Of a stretch of 64,000 bases of DNA, positions 26,291 through 35,910 are shown piece after piece (the stretch's first letter is position 1; every line of letters starts with the position of its first letter). The position numbers and the translations under genes are program-made. Under the pieces are notes generated by a model, which did no database searches, had not been told where the DNA came from, and worked only from the letters and a program-made list of their open reading frames with translations. Where the stretch lies: positions 310,001 through 374,000 of the forward strand of contig NZ_FTOJ01000001.1 of the NCBI RefSeq assembly GCF_900156685.1, given 5' to 3'. The stretch is from Chryseobacterium piscicola (lineage in GTDB: Bacteria; Bacteroidota; Bacteroidia; Flavobacteriales; Weeksellaceae).

Positions 26291-26950
26291 TTAATATGGT
26301 TTGTCTTTTAATTTTAAATCGGTGACTTTCAATCTTACTTTAGTCATAAAATCTTTTCCAGGATCTTCTTTTCCTGTAAAATATTTTGGGTCAGATTCTT
26401 TCCATAGTGTAGATTTTCTGAAAACGCCGTATTCTGAATGACCAATGAGGTATTCAATTTTATATTTTTGAGTTAAATATCTTACTAATAGCGCATTGGC
26501 TTCAATCTGTTTTTCTGTGAGGGTTTGTGTTTTACTTCCGATATTTTCAATTCCGATTGCGCAATAATTCAATCCAATGGTGTGTCTTGCAAATTGGGTT
26601 GGTTCCATTAATTGATAAATAGTGCCATCTCGATCAATAATGTATTGTGAGGAAACATTGAGTGTACTTTGTTTTTTTAAAGTATTTCTGGCACTTTCGA
26701 GATGGGTATTATTAAAATATTTAAAATTACTTTCCACAGTTGCGCCTGCCGTGTAATGCAAAACAATCATTTTAGGAGTAATCGTTGGTGTTTTTTGGTT
26801 TAAACCGTGATGATCTTTAAGGTATTCTAAACTTAATGCAACCCGTTCCGAAGAATAATTAATTGGTTTTTTAACGATTTTTAAACCAGAGTTTTGAGCG
26901 AAACTGAAATTCAAAATCAGTAGAAAAATAGCGAAAATTACCTTTTTCAT
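26291..26950 (-). CDS. N-acetylmuramoyl-L-alanine amidase (Amidase_2 type)
   Basis: A 219-residue exported amidase (signal peptide ending FSFAQ, residue 19) that would cut the bond between MurNAc and the stem peptide of peptidoglycan. The zinc site is suggested by VLHYTAGA, IGHSEYG and the distal DPGKDF. The CAIGIENIG stretch is typical for Amidase_2/AmpD-like enzymes. The gene is 6 bases after a DUF1287 gene, and the two sit between hemC and hemD in what is otherwise a haem series. Confidence 0.88.
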   Translation of the reverse strand: MKKVIFAIFLLILNFSFAQNSGLKIVKKPINYSSERVALSLEYLKDHHGLNQKTPTITPKMIVLHYTAGATVESNFKYFNNTHLESARNTLKKQSTLNVSSQYIIDRDGTIYQLMEPTQFARHTIGLNYCAIGIENIGSKTQTLTEKQIEANALLVRYLTQKYKIEYLIGHSEYGVFRKSTLWKESDPKYFTGKEDPGKDFMTKVRLKVTDLKLKDKPY

Positions 26951-26956
26951 TATAAA

Positions 26957-27538
26957 TTATTTTGAATATTGATAATGTCCTGTAATCTCAAATTTAAACA
27001 GACAATCTTCAATAACCTGTCCGCCACCAATATTGTGAACGATTAAATATCTTCTCCCGTCTGCCGATTTTTTGTTGACAACAATTCCTATGTGCGTTAA
27101 ATTTCCGGGAAGAAGCCAGCTTACGATGTCTCCGGGAACGTAGGATGCGGGGTTTTGATCTGTAGGTTTTGATCTGCCGAATTTTGCAAAAAACACTTGT
27201 AAATTGGGAACTCTTCTGTGATCGATATTCGTGTCTGGTCTTTTCAAGCCATATTTTTTTGGATATTTAGAAAAATTCTTCTTCATATCTTCATGAACTT
27301 CTTTCTGAAGATCAATTCCTAATTTTCGGTATGCACGAATGATAACGTCTGTACAAACTCCTTTATCAGCAGGAACATCACCGTTCGGGTATTTAATAGA
27401 AATGTATGCAGGGTCGTAAGTTACTTTGTCTTTTGTTAAACTTAAAGCAGCATCAGATAGTTTTTGAGCAAACTGATTCTGAGCCTTGCCAAAAAACACA
27501 AATAGAGTGACAAAAAAGATTGAAAAGTATTTTTTCAT
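26957..27538 (-). CDS. DUF1287 family exported protein
   Basis: From the ATG at 27538 the protein is 193 residues with a signal peptide ending near GKAQ. A GTG at 27547 would add three residues. The sequence matches DUF1287, a family resembling NlpC/P60-like cysteine hydrolases: Cys in KGVCTDVIIRAYR, then YVPGDIVSWLLPGNLTHIGIVV with the likely catalytic histidine, and IVHNIGGG. A cell-wall hydrolase role is plausible but unproven. It is coupled to the amidase gene (6-base gap), so the two probably act together on peptidoglycan. Confidence 0.82.
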   Translation of the reverse strand: MKKYFSIFFVTLFVFFGKAQNQFAQKLSDAALSLTKDKVTYDPAYISIKYPNGDVPADKGVCTDVIIRAYRKLGIDLQKEVHEDMKKNFSKYPKKYGLKRPDTNIDHRRVPNLQVFFAKFGRSKPTDQNPASYVPGDIVSWLLPGNLTHIGIVVNKKSADGRRYLIVHNIGGGQVIEDCLFKFEITGHYQYSK

Positions 27539-27789
27539 AAGTTTCACTTTTTTTTAAGGGATGAATTTTGAAAAACAACACCTTTATTTTACATAGTAAG
27601 AAATCTGAAGACGTATTTTTCAAAGTTTTAGATAAAACAAGATTAAGCAACCCCGCTGAGTGAATTTCTTCAGAATGTCTTTATAAAATCTTTAAATTTT
27701 TAAAACTCTAATGATTTTCAAATAAAACATCTTCAACTTTAGAGTCTGTTTAAAAATAATTTTGATGAAATTTAAAAAAGCTCTAAACT

Positions 27790-28698
27790 TTAAAGTTGAT
27801 TTTTAATTTCTGTCATCAATTCTTTTCCTCCGTTCTCCAAAACAATATTCGCAAACTTCGATCCGAAATTTTCTTCTTCATTAAATTCAAAACTCTCTTC
27901 AGTTGCAATGTAATTTTTACCGTCTAATGAGCAAAGAGCTGCTTTTAATTTGATTTTATTTTCAAATTTTTCTGCAAAAGCTCCAATAGGAGCGGTGCAG
28001 CCTCCTTCCAGAGTACTCAGGAAGTTTCTTTCAATTTCTACACAAATTTGGGTTTCTCTATGATTGATTTTAGCTAAAATTTCGTTGATTTCTTTCTTGT
28101 TTGAATGTCCTGCAACAGCCACAACGCCCTGTGATGCTGCGGGAATCATCATAGGAAGGAATTCGTAATCGATATCCATTTTCATTCTTTTGATTCCGGC
28201 TAACGATAAAATGGTAGCGTCAAAATCCTGCTCTTCAAGTTTTTGAAGTCGGGTTTGGATGTTTCCTCTGATGTCAAAAAACTCAGTGTCTGGATATTGT
28301 TTCAACCAGAAAGCACGTCTTCTTAAACTGCTTGTTGCCAATTTAAGTTCGTGAAATTGTTTATTGACTGCAGATTTTCTTTTAATTAAAACATCCTGCG
28401 GAAAATCTCTTTCCAGATAAGCTACAAGTTCTATATTTTCGGGAAGTTTTGTAGGAACATCCTTTAAGGAATGCACAGCAATGTCGATTTCGTCATTCAA
28501 TAAAGCGATATCTAAATCTCGTGTAAAAACACCTGTAATTCCTAATGAATAAAGAGGTTGATTAAGGTTTTTATCACCCGAAGAAACAATCGGAACAATC
28601 TCTGTTGTATAATTAAGCTCTTGTAATTTTCCTGCCACTTCCTCTGCCTGCCAAAGGGCGAGTGCAGATTTTCTTGTTCCTATTCTAATGTTTTTCAT
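27790..28698 (-). CDS. hemC: Hydroxymethylbilane synthase (porphobilinogen deaminase)
   Basis: HemC joins four porphobilinogens to the linear hydroxymethylbilane. The 302-residue protein has IRIGTRKSALALWQAE, HSLKDVPT, TSSLRRRAF with substrate-binding arginines, and the cofactor-binding EGGCTAPIGAF, where Cys234 should carry the dipyrromethane cofactor. The gene overlaps the end of hemA by 14 bases. The 251-base stretch between the hemC stop and the next start holds no gene and no convincing terminator. Confidence 0.96.
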   Translation of the reverse strand: MKNIRIGTRKSALALWQAEEVAGKLQELNYTTEIVPIVSSGDKNLNQPLYSLGITGVFTRDLDIALLNDEIDIAVHSLKDVPTKLPENIELVAYLERDFPQDVLIKRKSAVNKQFHELKLATSSLRRRAFWLKQYPDTEFFDIRGNIQTRLQKLEEQDFDATILSLAGIKRMKMDIDYEFLPMMIPAASQGVVAVAGHSNKKEINEILAKINHRETQICVEIERNFLSTLEGGCTAPIGAFAEKFENKIKLKAALCSLDGKNYIATEESFEFNEEENFGSKFANIVLENGGKELMTEIKNQL

Positions 28699-29959
28699 TG
28701 AATTCGTTATTGGGTTGTTCCACTAAAATTTCGTGCATCAATTTACTGATTTCTTCCGCTTTCAAAGGGTTGTCTATGATATATTTCGCAAAACGGTTGG
28801 TGATTTTCTGAATCATTTTTTCAGAAAGTTCCATGTCGTTGATGTCTATGTATTTGTTTTTTCTGTAAAAGTTATGCATCTCATTGCGTTCCATGTTTTT
28901 CAAAACGGCTTTGAAATGATGAATATTGGGTGCTAGTTTTCTCTTTTTTTCCCATTCAAGAAAATCTTTGGTCATTTCTTTAATGATAACTTCCGCTTTT
29001 GGAATTTCTTTCTCACGTTGCTGAATGGTAGCTTGAATTTGCTTAGAAAGTTCATCTACATCGATTAATGTTGCGTTTGTAAGCTCTGAAACATTTTTGT
29101 CAACATTGTTCGGTATAGAAAGGTCTATGATGAGTATTTCTTTTCCGTTTTTTAAATGAGATTTGTTGATTATTGGTGTTTTTGCTCCTGTAGCAACAAT
29201 TAAAATATCAGTGTGGTTTAGTTCCTTTTCAAAATCATTATAATCAATATTGGGAATATTGTATTTTTCTGAAATTTTCGCTGCTTTTTCCTGAGTTCGG
29301 TTAGCGATTTTTATTTTAGGCTGATAAACGTGTTTTACCAAATTTTCGACCGTATTTTGACCAATCTCACCAACACCCAGAAGAAGAATGTTTTTTTCGG
29401 TAATTCTTTTTTGATTGTTTAAAATGTAATGAACGGCAGCGTAAGAAACAGAAGCTGCTCCGTTGGAAATTCCTGTTTCATTTTTTATTCTTTTCGAAAT
29501 TTGAATCGCAGAATTAATGGATCGTTCTAAAAATGGATTGGAATTTTTTCTTTCTTTTTTGAAACGGGCGTACGCTTTTTTGATTTGTCCGATGATTTCA
29601 AAATCTCCAATGATTTGACTCTCTAGACCGGCTGCCACCCTGAAAAGGTGTTTCAACGCTTCTTCTTTTGTTAGAATATTGGCAAAGTGTAAAAAATCTT
29701 TAAGCTGTACGTCAATGGTTTTGCAATATTCTTCTGCAATGAGAAGATAGTTATTCGTTGTAGTGTATATTTCTGTTCTGTTGCAAGTGGATACAACGAA
29801 AGCATCACCAAGATCCTGCTCGTGGACTTTGGCAACAAAACTTTTGATGTTTTCATCAAAAAATGCAAATTTTCCTCTTGTCTCGACATCTGCTTTCTCG
29901 TAACTTATTGAAAGAACTGCAAAATTGGATGTCTGATGTACTTTAGAATACTGTATCAT
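28685..29959 (-). CDS. hemA: Glutamyl-tRNA reductase
   Basis: HemA reduces glutamyl-tRNA to glutamate-1-semialdehyde, the first committed step of haem synthesis by the C5 route. The ATG at 29959 gives 424 residues; the codon four positions upstream (29971) is TTG and lies within the predicted promoter. Motifs are VVSTCNRTEIY with the catalytic cysteine C59, GLESQIIGDFEIIGQIK and the NADPH-binding LLGVGEIGQNTV. The gene overlaps hemC by 14 bases. HemL and HemB genes are not in the window. Confidence 0.96.
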   Translation of the reverse strand: MIQYSKVHQTSNFAVLSISYEKADVETRGKFAFFDENIKSFVAKVHEQDLGDAFVVSTCNRTEIYTTTNNYLLIAEEYCKTIDVQLKDFLHFANILTKEEALKHLFRVAAGLESQIIGDFEIIGQIKKAYARFKKERKNSNPFLERSINSAIQISKRIKNETGISNGAASVSYAAVHYILNNQKRITEKNILLLGVGEIGQNTVENLVKHVYQPKIKIANRTQEKAAKISEKYNIPNIDYNDFEKELNHTDILIVATGAKTPIINKSHLKNGKEILIIDLSIPNNVDKNVSELTNATLIDVDELSKQIQATIQQREKEIPKAEVIIKEMTKDFLEWEKKRKLAPNIHHFKAVLKNMERNEMHNFYRKNKYIDINDMELSEKMIQKITNRFAKYIIDNPLKAEEISKLMHEILVEQPNNEFNEKH

Positions 29960-29968
29960 AAACAAGTG

Positions 29969-29976
29969 CAAATTTA
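29969..29976 (-). promoter_or_regulatory. Likely -7 promoter element for hemA
   Basis: Read on the minus strand, TAAATTTG is a perfect -7 match, only about 10 bases before the hemA ATG. Transcription from here would start almost at the start codon, giving a nearly leaderless mRNA. A TTTTG lies upstream, but only 12 bases away, so the -33 element is uncertain. Confidence 0.45.
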
Positions 29977-30166
29977 ATTCTTTTTTATCAAAACATTTTG
30001 TGATTTGGTAAATGATAAATATCGTGAAAAGCTATTTATAATAATCATAAACAAAGAAATTTTTTTTAGAGATTGTTGTAACTAGACTGCTGAGACGTCT
30101 TTGAAAATTTAATAAAATTTTAACCAAAATATTTAGAATGAGACTCTATGGCTAATGTTAAATTTA

Positions 30167-30174
30167 TATCTTTG
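30167..30174 (+). promoter_or_regulatory. Likely -7 promoter element of the mre operon
   Basis: TATCTTTG matches TAnnTTTG and ends 23 bases before mreB. A good -33 TTG is not seen at the usual distance. Confidence 0.5.
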
Positions 30175-30197
30175 TAAACTTAAATCTCCAGAAAATT

Positions 30198-31223
30198 ATG
30201 GGCTTATTCGATATGTTTACGCAAGATATTGCGATAGACTTAGGGACTGCAAATACTCTTATCATACATAATAATAAAATTGTTATTGATCAACCTTCTA
30301 TTGTTGCCATTGAGAGATCAACGGGAAAGCCAATCGCTGTAGGTGAGCAGGCTAAACACATGCAAGGGAAGACGCATGAGGATATCAAAACAATTAGACC
30401 TTTGAAAGACGGTGTGATTGCAGATTTTCATGCATCCGAACACATGATAAAAGAGTTTATCAAGAAAATTCCTGGTATTAAAGGTAAATTTATTCAACCA
30501 GCGCTGCGTATTGTAATTTGTATTCCTTCGGGCATTACCGAGGTAGAAAAAAGAGCAGTAAGAGATTCTGCCCAAAAAGTAAATGCAAAAGATGTAAGAC
30601 TAATATACGAGCCAATGGCTGCTGCAATTGGTGTAGGTATAGACGTTCAGAAGCCAGAGGGGAATATGATTATTGATATAGGTGGTGGAACAACAGAAAT
30701 CGCTGTGGTTGCATTAGGAGGTATTGTTTGTGATAAATCTGTAAAAATTGCAGGTGATGTTTTTACAAATGATATTGCCTATTTCTTGAGAACACATCAC
30801 AATTTATATATCGGAGAAAGAACTGCTGAAAGAGTGAAAATTGAAGTTGGTTCTGCTGTTGAAGATCTTGATGTAGATATTGATGACATTCCGGTACAAG
30901 GAAGAGATCTTATTACGGGTAAACCAAAAGAAATCATGGTGGGTTACAGAGAAATAGCTCGTGCTCTGGATAAATCAATCATCAGAATAGAGGATGCTGT
31001 AATGGAAACGCTTTCACTTACACCGCCAGAACTTTCTGCGGATATTTACAAAACAGGAATCTACCTTGCAGGAGGTGGTGCTTTACTGAGAGGTTTAGCA
31101 GACAGACTTCACAAAAAGACAGGTTTGCCGGTTTTTGTAGCTGAAGATCCTTTGAGAGCTGTGGTACGAGGTACAGGGATTGCACTTAAGAATATGGATA
31201 AATTCAATTTCTTAATTAAATAA
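30198..31223 (+). CDS. mreB: Rod shape-determining protein MreB
   Basis: MreB is the bacterial actin that organises side-wall peptidoglycan synthesis. The 341-residue protein starts with IAIDLGTANTLI (phosphate 1 loop), and continues with YEPMAAAIGVG, IIDIGGGTTEIAVVALGG (phosphate 2 loop) and GIYLAGGGALLRGL (adenosine site). It heads a five-gene operon mreB-mreC-mreD-PBP2-rodA in which the later genes overlap or nearly touch. The short amphipathic N-terminus (MGLFDMFTQD) fits membrane binding. Confidence 0.97.
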   Translation: MGLFDMFTQDIAIDLGTANTLIIHNNKIVIDQPSIVAIERSTGKPIAVGEQAKHMQGKTHEDIKTIRPLKDGVIADFHASEHMIKEFIKKIPGIKGKFIQPALRIVICIPSGITEVEKRAVRDSAQKVNAKDVRLIYEPMAAAIGVGIDVQKPEGNMIIDIGGGTTEIAVVALGGIVCDKSVKIAGDVFTNDIAYFLRTHHNLYIGERTAERVKIEVGSAVEDLDVDIDDIPVQGRDLITGKPKEIMVGYREIARALDKSIIRIEDAVMETLSLTPPELSADIYKTGIYLAGGGALLRGLADRLHKKTGLPVFVAEDPLRAVVRGTGIALKNMDKFNFLIK

Positions 31224-31251
31224 TTTTAACCTTTTACGACTTTTTATCTGA

Positions 31252-32106
31252 ATGGGATTTTTGCTGAGAATTTTTTCGAAGAACTCTTTGTTTATCTTCT
31301 TTATTTTTCTGCAGATTATTTCTCTTGTTCTAATGTTTTCTAAAAACGCAATGCAGAAATCGTGGCTCACGGGTCAAACCGCTGCTTTTAATGCGTGGGT
31401 TTCGGGTTATATTGATGAGGGGGTTTCTTATTTAAAGCTAAAACAAACCAACGAGGATCTTGTTGCTCAAAATAAATCTTTAATGATTGAGCTTTACGGA
31501 AAGCAGGGGACGAAAAATCCATTGTTCAAAAAAGTACATGATACCATAGGCGGTGGGCAGATATATACCTTCGTAGACGGCGAAATTGTATTCAACAGCA
31601 TCAACAGAAGAAACAATTATTTTACAATCAACCGTGGGAAAAGAGATGGTGTACTTCCTCAAATGGGCGTAATGGCACCAAAGGGAATTGCTGGAATCGT
31701 AATTAATTCTACGGATTCTTATGCACTCGTACAATCGGTTTTAAGTGTTAATAAAATCAGAATTAATGCTGCCTTGAAAAAGTCTGGCTACTTTGGTACA
31801 CTCACCTGGAAGGGCGATAATTCTAGAACAATGCATCTTTCTGATATTCCAAAATATGTTTCAATACGTATAGGAGATACGATTGTAACAGATGGTAAAT
31901 CAGCAATTTTCCCTCAAGGCATAATGATTGGTAAAGTAGCAGGATATTCTGTAGATAACCAAACCGGGTTTTGGGATATTTCGGTTGAACTGAGTGAAAA
32001 AATGGGTGCTTTAAGTAAAATTTATGTAGTTAAAAACCTGAAAAAAGCAGAAGTGCAGAGAATTCAGGATACAATGCAGGCCGTAATGAAAAAAGAACAT
32101 GATTAG
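31252..32106 (+). CDS. mreC: Rod shape-determining protein MreC
   Basis: MreC links MreB to the periplasmic synthases PBP2 and RodA. This 284-residue protein has one N-terminal transmembrane helix (about residues 10-27), a short coiled coil around residues 62-80 (LKLKQTNEDLVAQNKSLMIE) and a beta-rich periplasmic domain with NYFTINRGKRDGVLPQMGV and VTDGKSAIFPQGIMIGKV, typical of the family. It ends 8 bases after the start of mreD. Confidence 0.93.
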   Translation: MGFLLRIFSKNSLFIFFIFLQIISLVLMFSKNAMQKSWLTGQTAAFNAWVSGYIDEGVSYLKLKQTNEDLVAQNKSLMIELYGKQGTKNPLFKKVHDTIGGGQIYTFVDGEIVFNSINRRNNYFTINRGKRDGVLPQMGVMAPKGIAGIVINSTDSYALVQSVLSVNKIRINAALKKSGYFGTLTWKGDNSRTMHLSDIPKYVSIRIGDTIVTDGKSAIFPQGIMIGKVAGYSVDNQTGFWDISVELSEKMGALSKIYVVKNLKKAEVQRIQDTMQAVMKKEHD

Positions 32107-32605
32107 CAGAACTATATTTACAGACTTTTTGATCATGGCTTTTCTTGTAGCACTGCAGATTTTTGTGCTTAATAGAATCACGCTTTTCGGAATTTATACA
32201 CCTGTTATTTATCCCGTGTTTGTTATGTTTTATCCTTTTTTTAGGAATAAATTTCAGTTTTTAGGATTAAGTTTTTTAATTGGTCTTTCAATAGATATTT
32301 TTTTGCATACGGGAGGGAATAATGCTTTTGCAACAACGCTTATTGCTTATTATCGTACGTTAATTTTTCGTACTTCTACAGATACGTCTACAGATTTTTT
32401 CTCGTTTCAGTCTTTACAGTGGAGCCAGTTTTTATTGTTTCTGTTTTCAAGTATATTTATGCACCAACTTTTTGTGCAGTATATAGAATTTTTCAAGTTT
32501 ACAAGAGTTTTCGAAATCTTGCTTAATGTATTGGTAACAAGTATAATTTCGTTTATATTTATAATCATTTATGCATTAATCTTTAAAATCAAACAAAAAG
32601 TTTGA
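32099..32605 (+). CDS. mreD: Rod shape-determining protein MreD
   Basis: A 168-residue membrane protein with five hydrophobic segments and little else, as usual for MreD, the integral membrane part of the elongation complex. The GLSIDIFLHTGG stretch in the third segment is a recognisable family feature. It overlaps mreC by 8 bases, and its TGA stop overlaps the TTG start of the PBP2 gene, so the whole series is translationally coupled. Confidence 0.9.
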   Translation: MISRTIFTDFLIMAFLVALQIFVLNRITLFGIYTPVIYPVFVMFYPFFRNKFQFLGLSFLIGLSIDIFLHTGGNNAFATTLIAYYRTLIFRTSTDTSTDFFSFQSLQWSQFLLFLFSSIFMHQLFVQYIEFFKFTRVFEILLNVLVTSIISFIFIIIYALIFKIKQKV

Positions 32606-34629
32606 ATACACGCTATTTAAAAATTTTCTCCGTACTCGTTGTCATTGCTGTAATTTTTGTAGCAAGGCTTTCCTATTTGCAACTATTCACCGATAGATAT
32701 GCACTTAATGCGGCCAATACTTCCATCAAAACCGAATACATCATTCCTCAAAGAGGTGTCATTTTCGACCGAAATGGTAAAATTTTGGTAGGAAATCAGC
32801 CGGCTTATGAAATTTCTTTCACTCAGGCTTTAATGAAGCCAGATTTTGATACCATTGCTTTCTGTAATTTAATGAAAATATCTAAGCAGGATTTCATTAA
32901 AAAAGTAGATCTTATTAAAAAAGAAAAATATTTTTCTAAGCTTACGCCAATGACTTTCTTCAAGGATCTAAGCAGAGAAGACATTGCAAGAGTTCAGGAA
33001 ATTATATTTAAATATCCGGCATTCAATATCGTTTCAAGACCCCAGAGGCAATATGAGGTTTCTACTTCTGGAAATCTTTTGGGTTACACCAACGAAGTAA
33101 ACGATGGCGAGATTAAAAAAGACTCTACTTATTACCTTCCCGGAGATTTTATTGGGAAAAGTGGGGTAGAAAAAGCTTATGAAAAAGAGCTTCGTGGAGT
33201 AAAAGGTATAAAATATATTCAAAAAGACATCAAACTTAGAAATGTAGGTCCTTATAAAAACGGAACCTTGGATAGAGAAGTTGTTACCGGAAAAGACATT
33301 ACGCTAACGATAGATTACGATCTACAGAGGATGGCAGAAGAGATGCTGGTAGACAAGCATGGGGCAGTGGTTGCTATTGATCCAAATAACGGTGAAGTTC
33401 TGGTTGCAGCAACCGGTCCGGATATTGATCCCAATCTTTTTACAGGACCAAACAAATCCAAAAACCTTTACAGACTTTCAAAAGATACGATTTATGAAAA
33501 TAAACCAACCTTTGACAGGTCTTTACAAGCAGGTTATCCTCCAGGGTCTACTTTTAAATTACTAACTGCCCTTGCAGCCATGCAGATGGGTGTGATGACT
33601 GATAAAACAATTTTCCCATGTGGTGGAGGATTTTATTATAAAGGTAAAAGAATTAAAGGTCATGGTGGAGCAGACCCGCTGATTCCTTCTATTCAGGTAT
33701 CAAGTAACTGTTTTTTTACCTACGCTTTTATTGCTATTATCAAAAAATATCCGGGAAACCCGTCGAGAGGAGTAGATGAATGGAAGAAAATCATGAGCAG
33801 CTTCGGTGTAGGAGAGTTTTTAAATAACGATTTCGCCGTAGGTGCTAAAGGAAGAATTCCGTCAGGTGATTTTTATGAAAGAAGATTTAAAGCCATTATA
33901 AAAGCCAACGGCTCTACCCGTACCGATGTTAGAAACTGGGACGAAATGTCTACTGGTGCTATCTACAATGGGATGGGGCAGGGTGATGTGATGGTTACAC
34001 CTTTACAATTGGCCAATTTCGTTTCTGCCATTGCCAACCGCGGCTGGTACTTCACTCCTCATATTGTGAAATCAATTGATGGGAAACCAAATCCAGATCC
34101 GAGGTTCAAAAAGAAACATCAAACTTTGGTAGATGCAAAACATTTCGGGCCGGTTCTTAAAGGCATGGAAGCTGTGGTGCTTGCCGGAACTGCAAGAGGT
34201 CTAAAATCTACGGAGTTTACTCAATTAGCTAAAACAGGAACAGCACAGGTTCCGCAAGGGAAAGACAATTCTATTTTTGTATTGATTGCGCCTGCGGATA
34301 AACCAAGAATTGTAGTAGTTGCTGTAATGGAGCATGCAGGATTTGGGGCAACTTGGGCAGGACCGGCGTGTACAGTAATTGCCGAAAAATATATTACAGG
34401 AGATCTGAAGCGCGAACATCTTTACAAAAAAATGATCACATCGAGCTTTATGCCAGAATATAAACGCCAATGGATTGCCGATCTAAAGCGTAAAGGTTTG
34501 TATAAAGATCCCAAACCAGATTCTATCAAACTTAAAAAAATACAGGACAGCCTAGAAATGGTGAAGAAACAGAAAGCCAAAATTCGGGAAAAGGAAAAAG
34601 CTAAAACTTCGAAAATTCCAAAATTATGA
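32602..34629 (+). CDS. mrdA: Penicillin-binding protein 2 (elongation transpeptidase)
   Basis: PBP2 cross-links peptidoglycan during side-wall growth, with RodA as its glycosyltransferase partner. The 675-residue protein has an N-terminal transmembrane helix, a dimerisation domain with IIPQRGVIFDRNGKIL, and a transpeptidase domain with SxxK at S316-K319 (GSTFK), SxN at 367-369 (SSN) and KTG at 544-546. The start codon is TTG, overlapping the mreD TGA; no ATG is available before the membrane helix. The C-terminus ends in a very Lys-rich tail. rodA overlaps by 4 bases (ATGA). Confidence 0.95.
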   Translation: MNTRYLKIFSVLVVIAVIFVARLSYLQLFTDRYALNAANTSIKTEYIIPQRGVIFDRNGKILVGNQPAYEISFTQALMKPDFDTIAFCNLMKISKQDFIKKVDLIKKEKYFSKLTPMTFFKDLSREDIARVQEIIFKYPAFNIVSRPQRQYEVSTSGNLLGYTNEVNDGEIKKDSTYYLPGDFIGKSGVEKAYEKELRGVKGIKYIQKDIKLRNVGPYKNGTLDREVVTGKDITLTIDYDLQRMAEEMLVDKHGAVVAIDPNNGEVLVAATGPDIDPNLFTGPNKSKNLYRLSKDTIYENKPTFDRSLQAGYPPGSTFKLLTALAAMQMGVMTDKTIFPCGGGFYYKGKRIKGHGGADPLIPSIQVSSNCFFTYAFIAIIKKYPGNPSRGVDEWKKIMSSFGVGEFLNNDFAVGAKGRIPSGDFYERRFKAIIKANGSTRTDVRNWDEMSTGAIYNGMGQGDVMVTPLQLANFVSAIANRGWYFTPHIVKSIDGKPNPDPRFKKKHQTLVDAKHFGPVLKGMEAVVLAGTARGLKSTEFTQLAKTGTAQVPQGKDNSIFVLIAPADKPRIVVVAVMEHAGFGATWAGPACTVIAEKYITGDLKREHLYKKMITSSFMPEYKRQWIADLKRKGLYKDPKPDSIKLKKIQDSLEMVKKQKAKIREKEKAKTSKIPKL

Positions 34630-35855
34630 AGTGGACGGAAGGTATAGACAAACTCGGGCTCGGACTTTATTTTTTGCTTTGCATCTTTGCCATTGCCAAT
34701 ATTTACAGTGTAGACCAAAAATTGGGCGAAAAACAATTGATTTTCTTCGGAATTTCAATATTTGTAGGCTTAATTATTTTCTTCAGCAGAAGTAAATTTT
34801 TCGAGAACTTATCAGCAATATTTTATATTGGCGGTGTTTTACTTTTGATTGGTCTCTTCCCTTTTGGAACAGAAATTTTAGGACAAAGGAACTGGTATAA
34901 ATTCGGCGGCATAACCATGCAACCTGTTGAGTTTTCAAAAATAGGAACGGCTTTGATGCTGGCAAGTTATGTATCTGGCGCAGAATTTAATTTAAAAATC
35001 AGAAAATCTTTATTAACCACTTTAGCAATTATCGGAATTCCTGCTGTAGTTGTTTTAATGATCCCGGATGTGGGCTCGTTATTGGTTTTTACGGCATTTT
35101 TCATTGCATTGTACCGTGAAGGTTTAAGTGGTTTGTTGTTTGGTATAGGAGGTTTGTTTGCCGGAGTATTTTTAATTTCTCTTGCGATAAATCCGCTCTA
35201 CGTTGTCATTACAATTGTGCTGATTTATGCGGTTGCGATATTTTTAAATTACCATAGAATGTCATGGGATGTAATCTCTGTCTCTGGCGTTGCGGGGTCT
35301 CTTCTCTTGCTTTGTGGGTTGGCATTCGGAACACCTTACGTTTTAGAAAAACTTCCGAAACACCAAAGAGAAAGAATTGAAGTTTTGTATAAAGGTGAAA
35401 AAGCGTTTAGAGATACTTCGGGTTACAATTTGCTGTATTCAAAAACCGCCATCGGTTCTGGTGGAATGTTTGGAAAAGGTTATCGTGAGGGTTCCGTAAC
35501 GCAAGGGAAATTCGTTCCTGAGCAGGAAACAGACTATATTTTTTGTACCGTAGGCGAAGAATGGGGATTTGTAGGAAGTGCTGTTTTGGTACTTTGCTAC
35601 ATGGTTTTCATCGGCAGAATTTATTATCTCGCAGAAAAGCAGAAATCTAGTTTTAACCGGGTTTTCGGGTATTGCTTTGCTTCGATTTTATTAATGCACT
35701 TTTCCATCAATTTGGGGATGGTAATGGGGCTTTTTCCAACCGTTGGGATTCCGTTGCCATACTTTAGCTATGGTGGGAGTTCTCTTCTTGCCTTTTCTAT
35801 TATGACTTTTATTTTCTTTAAACTAAATTACGCCGATAAGAACAGTTTGGTGTAG
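34626..35855 (+). CDS. rodA: Peptidoglycan glycosyltransferase RodA
   Basis: A 409-residue SEDS-family membrane enzyme that polymerises lipid II during elongation. There are about ten hydrophobic segments. Family stretches include GQRNWYKFGGITMQPVEFSK, MIPDVGSLLVFTAFF (its aspartate is the expected catalytic residue), FVPEQETDYIFCTVGEEWG and PLPYFSYGGSSLLA. It overlaps the PBP2 gene by ATGA and is the last gene of the mre operon. No clear terminator follows before the convergent HlyD gene. Confidence 0.95.
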   Translation: MKWTEGIDKLGLGLYFLLCIFAIANIYSVDQKLGEKQLIFFGISIFVGLIIFFSRSKFFENLSAIFYIGGVLLLIGLFPFGTEILGQRNWYKFGGITMQPVEFSKIGTALMLASYVSGAEFNLKIRKSLLTTLAIIGIPAVVVLMIPDVGSLLVFTAFFIALYREGLSGLLFGIGGLFAGVFLISLAINPLYVVITIVLIYAVAIFLNYHRMSWDVISVSGVAGSLLLLCGLAFGTPYVLEKLPKHQRERIEVLYKGEKAFRDTSGYNLLYSKTAIGSGGMFGKGYREGSVTQGKFVPEQETDYIFCTVGEEWGFVGSAVLVLCYMVFIGRIYYLAEKQKSSFNRVFGYCFASILLMHFSINLGMVMGLFPTVGIPLPYFSYGGSSLLAFSIMTFIFFKLNYADKNSLV

Positions 35856-35910
35856 GTTGTTGGAAGATGGAAGTTTCGAAATTAATTTTTAAAATTTTTA
35901 GTAAGTTTTT

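Noticed and set aside
27539..27789. A terminator after hemC
   Set aside because: The only symmetry (AACTTTAAAGTT) is a short loop-free AT palindrome; it does not make a convincing hairpin with a T tail.
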